DNA of 64,000 nt from Platerodrilus igneus (taxonomy: Eukaryota > Arthropoda > Insecta > Coleoptera > Lycidae): assembly GCA_036346225.1 (NCBI GenBank), contig JARFIW010000500.1, positions 558,001-622,000 of the forward strand, in the 5' to 3' direction. Under the pieces are notes generated by a model. It saw nothing but the letters and a program-made list of their open reading frames with translations, searched no databases and was not told the DNA's origin. Below, in pieces: positions 58,190 through 64,000 of the stretch. A program made the translations under genes and the position numbers. Every line of letters starts with the position of its first letter. The stretch's first letter is position 1.

Positions 58190-58610
58190 GTGTTATAAAA
58201 CTACAACCCCTAAACCATGCTTCCCCCTTGGCATCTAATAAACCTTCATACACCGTATTTCAATGTTTCCACCTGTAATATAAAGAAAATTAGTAAACAT
58301 TTGAAATACGGTTTATGAGGGGTTATCAGATGTCAAGGGGGAAGCATGGTTTAGGGGTTCTAGTTTTATAACACTTTACCAGCGTACACACAGCTTACTC
58401 AACGTTAAAATTTTAAATGGTATCCTACATTTTGTACTACATGGTAATAAAGCTGTTGAAAGACGAAGTTTTTTCGTGAAAAGATCATTAAAATCGGTCG
58501 ATCCGTTCTGTAGTTATTAAATAAAAGGTGTTCTATTGCGCACAATAAATTTAAATTAATTAATCTAGTTACCTTAAGTTTTATGAAATACAGTGCTACA
58601 GGAAATGCTC
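58190..58610. repeat. Foldback repeat, continuation and right arm
   Basis: 58190-58270 continues the direct copy begun at 54777 (TTATAAAACTACAACCCC). From 58271 the sequence turns into the inverted arm (GGTTTATGAGGGGTTATCAG to GAAATACAGTGCTACAGG) matching 53612-53950. The original element probably had two arms meeting near 58270, and the outermost left copy is an additional one. Confidence 0.72.
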
Positions 58611-58739
58611 AAAATGCATCTAAATATCCGAGATGTTACAAATTTTGTTTTATTTTCAAACAAATGAGTAGCTTAATATGTCATTTCTGTAGTTATAGTA
58701 ATTTAACTTGTTAGTATTTAGTGCTAGTTAGTACTTTAA

Positions 58740-59315
58740 GAATGGTTTTCAGTCTAGCCGAGAGAGTATAGAGCTAATTTTCATTTACGGAGCAGAGTAT
58801 ACATGTGCCGGGCTAACGGCGGCTACCTTTAAATAAAGGATCCATGTCTCACACACTTACGCGCAAAAACTTGTAAAAAAGTTTGAGAAATGTGGATCTG
58901 TTGAAAATAAAAAACGTACAGAACCCAGATTGTTGAACGAAGACGCACAAATTGAAGTTCTGGGACAGCTCAATACGTCTACCAACTAAATACACCAGGT
59001 ATCTAATCTGACGAGAATTTCAATCGGTTCAGTTTATAAGGTGGCGCAATTACATAAATTCCATCCAAATAAAATTCAGATCTGTCAAGAACTACATGAA
59101 GATGACTGATCGAAGACTACAGTTTTGCGAGACATTGGGTGAAATGATAGATAATGATCCGTATCTTTTACAGGACATGTTTTTCCGATGAGTGCACTTT
59201 TTTTTTTTGAACGGATGCGTTAATATACAGAACTGTCGACATTGGAGTAATGTGAATCCGCATATTTTTAAATAAGGTTATACTCATTGGCCAGAAAAAA
59301 TTAATGTGAGTCCCT
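58740..59315 (+). pseudogene. Mariner-like transposase, second family
   Basis: Broken translation recovers FSLAERVELIF at the start (N-terminal helix-turn-helix). About 59050 follows LHKFHPNKIQICQELHEDD, then near 59190 FSDECTFFF with the first catalytic Asp, and NRQNCRHWS-like and NPHIF segments to about 59275. It is recognisable as an arthropod mariner-type transposase distinct from the one at 52025. Many stops and frameshifts; an uninterrupted T run at 59201-59210 lies within the core. The C-terminal half with the other catalytic residues is not present. Confidence 0.7.
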
Positions 59316-59394
59316 CCTCATTACTGTAACAACATGCTTTAAAAGGACATAACGATAGTCCTATTAAAATGGACCTATTTCGAAGGTTAAAGCA

Positions 59395-59727
59395 GAAGAC
59401 ACGTAAAGAGCTATTGAAAAGAGTAAATTGATTTCAAAGAGAGGCAATTCAAGAAGTTGAAAAAAATTTGCTAAGGAAGTTCAGTATGAGTCATATTCTG
59501 AAGAGATTTAGCTACTTCAAGAGCAAAAAATGATACCCAAAATCAGTACAATTTATTACCTTACTCCGCATATGGACGGCAGAGACACTATACGATTGGT
59601 TGGTAGATTAGATGCGGCACCGATTATTGACAACTATGATGTAAAAAGATCCATTCCCTTGAACTACAAACATGAAAGTTACCACAATTTTTTAATTTTC
59701 TCTCGCAATGAACAACATCAAGTATAA
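59395..59727 (+). pseudogene. BEL/Pao retrotransposon pol fragment
   Basis: In a frame ending at 59727 the peptide reads AKEVQYESYSEEI, a stop, KISTIYYLTPHMDGRDTIRL, then VGRLDAAPI and KRSIPLNYKHESYHNFLI. This corresponds to the segment between RNase H and integrase in BEL/Pao polyproteins ('Q...F..E...L......S.L..L.PflD..G.lRv.GRl..a......K.PiiLp..h..t.L'). The following integrase zinc finger would be expected next but the sequence stops. Only about 110 codons remain. Confidence 0.55.
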
Positions 59728-60345
59728 TAATAATAATGTCTTTATTTCTTTCAATAATTATTACAGCTGACATATCAAGTTAAAGATAAGAGTTAAAGTG
59801 GGGAAGAAATTCCAGAGGTTTTAGTACGTGTTACGGCAGAGCCGCCTACGATCTGCCACTAAAACCTTAAAGAAAAAGAAAAGTACAACAAAAAAGTATT
59901 CTACGAATGCTTACAAGTTATCAAATCAAACTAAATTACATGTGTAAGTTTAAACGTTACTCGACAAAAAGTTATTACAGCTAAATAGAGCAATAAGTAA
60001 GTTCTGGCATTACACAAGATTAATACAAAGACAAATGTTTACAATAATTTGCCTATAATATAATATGTTATCGACTTTGCACTTGAAACAGAATTTTATA
60101 TAGCCTAGTTTTAAAAGTAATGTGGATTCAGATTCTGTATAAAAAGGTACGCGCGACTGGAGGAGTATTGCCCCTAAAACGTATCTTAACTAGCATTGTG
60201 TTATCGTAGAAAGGTTCCGTAATTGGATTAGGTAAGTCGCTGCTCTCTAAAAGTTTTTCTTCTTTAGTATAGTTAATGTTTCCAATATCGGTGATTAAAT
60301 TGTTATTGTCCAGATTTTCTAACAATAGCCACAACCCAAACCGTT
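59723..60345 (-). mobile_element. Possible non-LTR retrotransposon 3' end
   Basis: Read on the minus strand, a 68-codon open frame (60334-60128, ending FLYRI) is followed by about 380 bases of untranslated sequence. It then ends GAAATAAAGACATTATTATT, a polyadenylation signal plus short (ATT)n tail at 59725-59745, as in several insect non-LTR families. The peptide itself (PITEPFYDNTMLVKIRFRGN) is not recognised. It abuts the BEL/Pao fragment. Confidence 0.4.
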
Positions 60346-60429
60346 TAAATAATAATTAAGCAGCTATGCATTTTATAAATAAATGGAAGATTTCAAAAAA
60401 GCAAAACTGTTCAATATGCTAGGGATAGG

Positions 60430-60950
<521 letters not shown>

Positions 60951-61156
60951 GTGGATGTGATGTATTCTGACCAAGAAGCATCAAACACATGGCTCAAGAA
61001 AGGCAACATATTCAGTGAAACTAAGGGATTCATGGTAGCGATACAAGATCAGACAATCAACATACACTATTACGATAAACACATCATCAAAGACCCCAAC
61101 ACAAAAACAAACAAATGCAGACTGTGTAAACCACAAATTTGGTGTTTTATACTATA
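60951..61156 (+). pseudogene. R2-like non-LTR fragment, opposite strand
   Basis: Reads SDQEASNTWLKKGNIFSETK, GFMVAIQDQTI and then KCRLC, the start of the cysteine-histidine finger that follows the RT domain in R2-type and related elements. The finger is not completed. It lies head-to-head with the minus-strand copy at 60430-60950, giving an inverted pair around the shared DQEAS segment. Confidence 0.6.
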
Positions 61157-64000
61157 AAGAACCTTTCTTCGCAAAGACTTATTTTCCCACTACGTATTAT
61201 TGTTTACTTTTTCCAACCACTGAATGCCGGTCGGAATTATTGCTACGCATGCTCCTTCTTTTCTGCTTTCAATAATTTCTTTCAACTTTTCATATTACTT
61301 TATTTTCTTATCACCCAGGGTGTACTAATTGTTGTCATTTATTTTCTAATAATGCTGGATCTTTTTCCTCACTTTGTAGCCCTACCACGAATTAACACAC
61401 TTCTATGATGATACTTTATTTACTTTATTTTTCAAAGATTGATCTCTCATGTTATTTAGTTGTTCCATTTTGTTTCTTCGTTTACACAATCTGTCGGTCT
61501 TAATACGCTAAAAATCGTTCTATTTGTTAGTTTTTAGTTATTTAGATCTTTTGCCCTTCTCTGTGGTTTGTTATTGTCAATACATCTAAAGCATCTCACA
61601 CATGAATATCTAATTGGGACGATACTTTACTGGAAAATGTTACCAAGGTAGCATTCAATTAATTTACAGCTAATTCACCGCATTTGCTTCTAGTACAGTA
61701 ACACGAACTTTATTATTAGGTTGAGTATTTTCAAATTCACTTCATTTTAATAAATTTAATACGTTTTAATCGCGGAAATTCTAGATATTTAGAAATAGCA
61801 GCGGTGCAGTACGATTTAAAATAACTAGTGATAGACATTTCGTTTAAAGACACAAAAAGCTTTGGCAAACAAACTGTTTTTGTTCCAAGGGCTTACAGTA
61901 AATTGATTTCGTCGGTTTCAGTTTGAATAAAGTTTTTCCTGGCTGCTTTGTTAGTTGAATGCCGTCCTGCAGAAAAAAGATATATAAAGGCTCACTCACG
62001 CAAAGAGCTAACAACACATTTGCTTTAGATCGTATCTATGACACACATGAATTAATTTAACTGAATCGAATCGGAAGCTGTCGATTCAGGGAAAAACCAT
62101 TGAACCAAACCGAGCTTGTTTTATGCTTTTTAGCACTTCTAGAAGCGGATCACAATTTCTTTTTAAAGCTTCTTTATCTTTGCGGATTCTAACAAACTCC
62201 TATATCTTAACAAGCACCCTTAACAAACATCCCGATTTTGAAACATACAACAAGAAGAATTTTCAGTTTCTTTAAACTGGATTACTTCCTTCAGTATTTT
62301 AACTACTTCTGTCATTTGTGGTGGCATTATGAGATGTGGCTACCGCAGATGATAACGTTGTTATATCTGCAATTTGAAATGTCTTTGTAGTTCAAAATAG
62401 TAGACCCAAAACGCCAGACTATAGTACTTGTGCTTCCACACAATAACGTATGGAAGAAAAGTAAATTTCCTCCCCTTAAAAAACATCGAATGTCTGGCAG
62501 TGATATGTAATATATTCTCTTAGTTGTTTCATTCTACTAATCATTTTATGATAATTAACTTTAAAGACTCTGGACCTTTAGTAATGTTTCAGTTTCTACC
62601 AACTTCTCCTATTATTTTATTCCACTCTCATATTGTTTAGGAAAAGTTGATTATGTGATCCATCACTTCAAGTTAATCTAACAGAAATTCAGAGATTTTA
62701 GAATTTTTTACATATATACCAATTATTAATTTTATCGTGCTTCATTTTTCCTATTTTGTATAGTTGTATTTTTAGGTTTTTTAACCCTAACTTTACTATC
62801 GCCTTTCTGCCACTATCTTGTTTGCTACATTTTATTATACTTTATATTTCGTTTATTTTCGTGCCTAATTCTGAAATATCTTTCATTTTATCGAGTTGTA
62901 TTCCTAACTTTTTATCAGTTTCTTCTAATATAACTATTTCTTCCGCATTTTCGAATTTTCTCTTCTTAAAATACGACAACTATCCTTCACTTCTTCAATT
63001 TTATTTATCGTTTGCTTATATTAATAGAGTTGGTGATATACCATTACAACACTTTTACTTTTTTCCTTTTTTCTATTAAATATGATATTTCCTAAGTTTA
63101 TCCATTCTGTCCTAGGCATATACTTTTTAGTGCCTAACACAACGTGAACTTCCTGTAGTAATACTTTCTTATATAATTGTCAGTTTGTTCTATGCTTTTG
63201 CAAGCGTGTGATCGGAAACTTACATTATACACAAGATATTTTCTCTATATCCTGCTATATGATTTTTGGTATTTTATATGGTATAACTACAGTTAATTCT
63301 TTTCTGGCACACAACTCTATTAAGTTATCAATATTTAAATTTCCTTGTCAGTTTCAAAAACCAAATTATACTTGCTGTTGTGATTGTCAAATAGCGCATA
63401 TCAAAATCGCACTTGCATCGTAATTAAAGGCATTAAATACTTCCTGGTTCTATTTTAAATCTCCATTTGACGTTTAAATATCAGTTTGTAAAGTGCAATC
63501 ATTTTTAATCGATTAAAATTAGCAGTTGTTACCTTGTGTCAAGTTTATTAATATTATGTGATAAATCTGAATTATATTTCATCAAATAATTACGTTTGAT
63601 AACTTCTATGTTTGTTGTGGAACGGTGATGAAATAGATTACAAATTATTCGAAACGTATATCTTTCATGTTTTAAAATAAATTAAAGAATGAAACTTTGA
63701 TCGAATCTTACATGTTGTTTGGCTTTAGAAAGAAATGCCCCCGTTCTCATTGATTTTCGTCTTATATGCTAAAAACAACTCAATACGTGATTTTCATGAT
63801 TCTTCTCGCTTTATTTCGAAGTACGACACATCCTGGATGGTGTAATATTTAGGCCGATTTCGCGTTTTAATGAAATAATTAAGTAAAGTGATTGGGGTCG
63901 TAAAATCTTTCTTCTTTGCTACTAATTGAACTGGGTGTTACTAACTTTTTTAGAGCTATTAAAATTGCTCTTATCTAATTTTAATGATATTTCTAATTTT
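61157..64000. other. AT-rich non-coding end of the window
   Basis: Apart from the dispersed repeat at 61822-62150 nothing was recognised. Hydrophobic ORFs at 61139-61408, 62756-63079 and 63208-63423 are T-rich chance frames. The minus strand at 62760-62960 reads a charged, coiled-coil-like peptide (KFENAEEIVILEETDKKLGI) that could be an old element ORF1, but this is not supported further. Confidence 0.45.
61822..62150. repeat. Dispersed repeat, copy 2
   Basis: Diverged copy of 38886-39175 in the same orientation, recognised from AACTAGTGATAGACATTTCG (versus AACTAGTGATCGGATATCCC) and ordered later matches (GGCTGCTTTGTTAG versus AACTGCTTTGTTCG; TTATGCTTTTTAGCACTTCT versus ATATGCTTTTTAGATCTTCT). 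Type unknown. Confidence 0.55.

Noticed and set aside
62756..63423. Hydrophobic ORFs resembling membrane proteins
   Set aside because: T-rich DNA gives F/L/I/S-rich translations in this frame; no start context, no conserved motif, no neighbouring exon.
63611..63652. GTGATGA, an A/T-rich hairpin and CGAAACG, like another hammerhead
   Set aside because: The first core base is wrong, stem II is only A-T pairs with poor geometry, and no stem I or cleavage triplet context (GTA only) is supported.

Overview
The window looks like intergenic or intronic DNA from an arthropod, most likely an insect with a large, AT-rich genome. It contains no operons, bacterial genes, rRNA or intact tRNA. It is full of decayed mobile elements typical of insects: Penelope-like elements (PLEs), RTE-like non-LTR elements, Tc1/mariner, hAT, gypsy and BEL/Pao remnants, tRNA-derived SINEs and long (TA)n microsatellites. 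No complete host gene was found. The only host-like coding signal is a pair of short GC-rich exon-like blocks near 15.2-15.5 kb on the minus strand. Species cannot be named from what is visible. || Layout: 1-9.6 kb holds a dead Tc1-like transposase (1.2-1.86 kb) and a rearranged gypsy remnant with inverted integrase pieces (3.8-5.85 kb). 9.6-14.4 kb is mostly non-coding and has a block bounded by (TA)n on both sides. 14.4-19.2 kb has a SINE, a broken RTE copy split by a 570-bp insert carrying the two exon-like blocks, and a tandem array with a higher-order period of about 845 bp. 22.8-23.3 kb has an exact-period 19-bp minisatellite and a SINE. 24.36-29.39 kb is a PLE (family A) with long inverted arms, 70-bp tandem units and a GIY-YIG endonuclease remnant; an RTE copy is nested in its right end. 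29.9-31.1 kb holds palindromes, a hammerhead-like motif and a convincing type I hammerhead ribozyme in a roughly 295-bp retrozyme-like unit. 31-35 kb has a TIR element between (TA)n tracts and a mariner-type MITE. 36.7 kb has a short family A PLE derivative. 40.7-50.1 kb has three diverged direct copies of a roughly 2-kb non-coding repeat, with a nearly complete PLE (family C: RT plus GIY-YIG, inverted arms) between the second and third. 50.14-53.60 kb is a mariner-type transposon with long TIRs and a broken transposase, its left TIR interrupted by another family A PLE. 53.6-58.6 kb is a foldback-type repeat carrying RTE 3' ends and a 3.3-kb hAT-like element with GGGCC-rich ends. 58.7-61.2 kb has mariner, BEL/Pao and two kinds of non-LTR remnants plus a long (GT)n tract. 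The last 3 kb is AT-rich with one dispersed repeat. || The elements interact mainly by nesting, and target-site duplications give the relative order: RTE inside PLE-A; PLE-A inside mariner; PLE-A derivative inside hAT; hAT inside the foldback repeat. The most notable items are the hammerhead/retrozyme-like unit at 30.6-31.0 kb, the exon-bearing insert at 15.0-15.6 kb, and the shared hairpin-plus-CGAAACGT motif at the ends of the PLE families.
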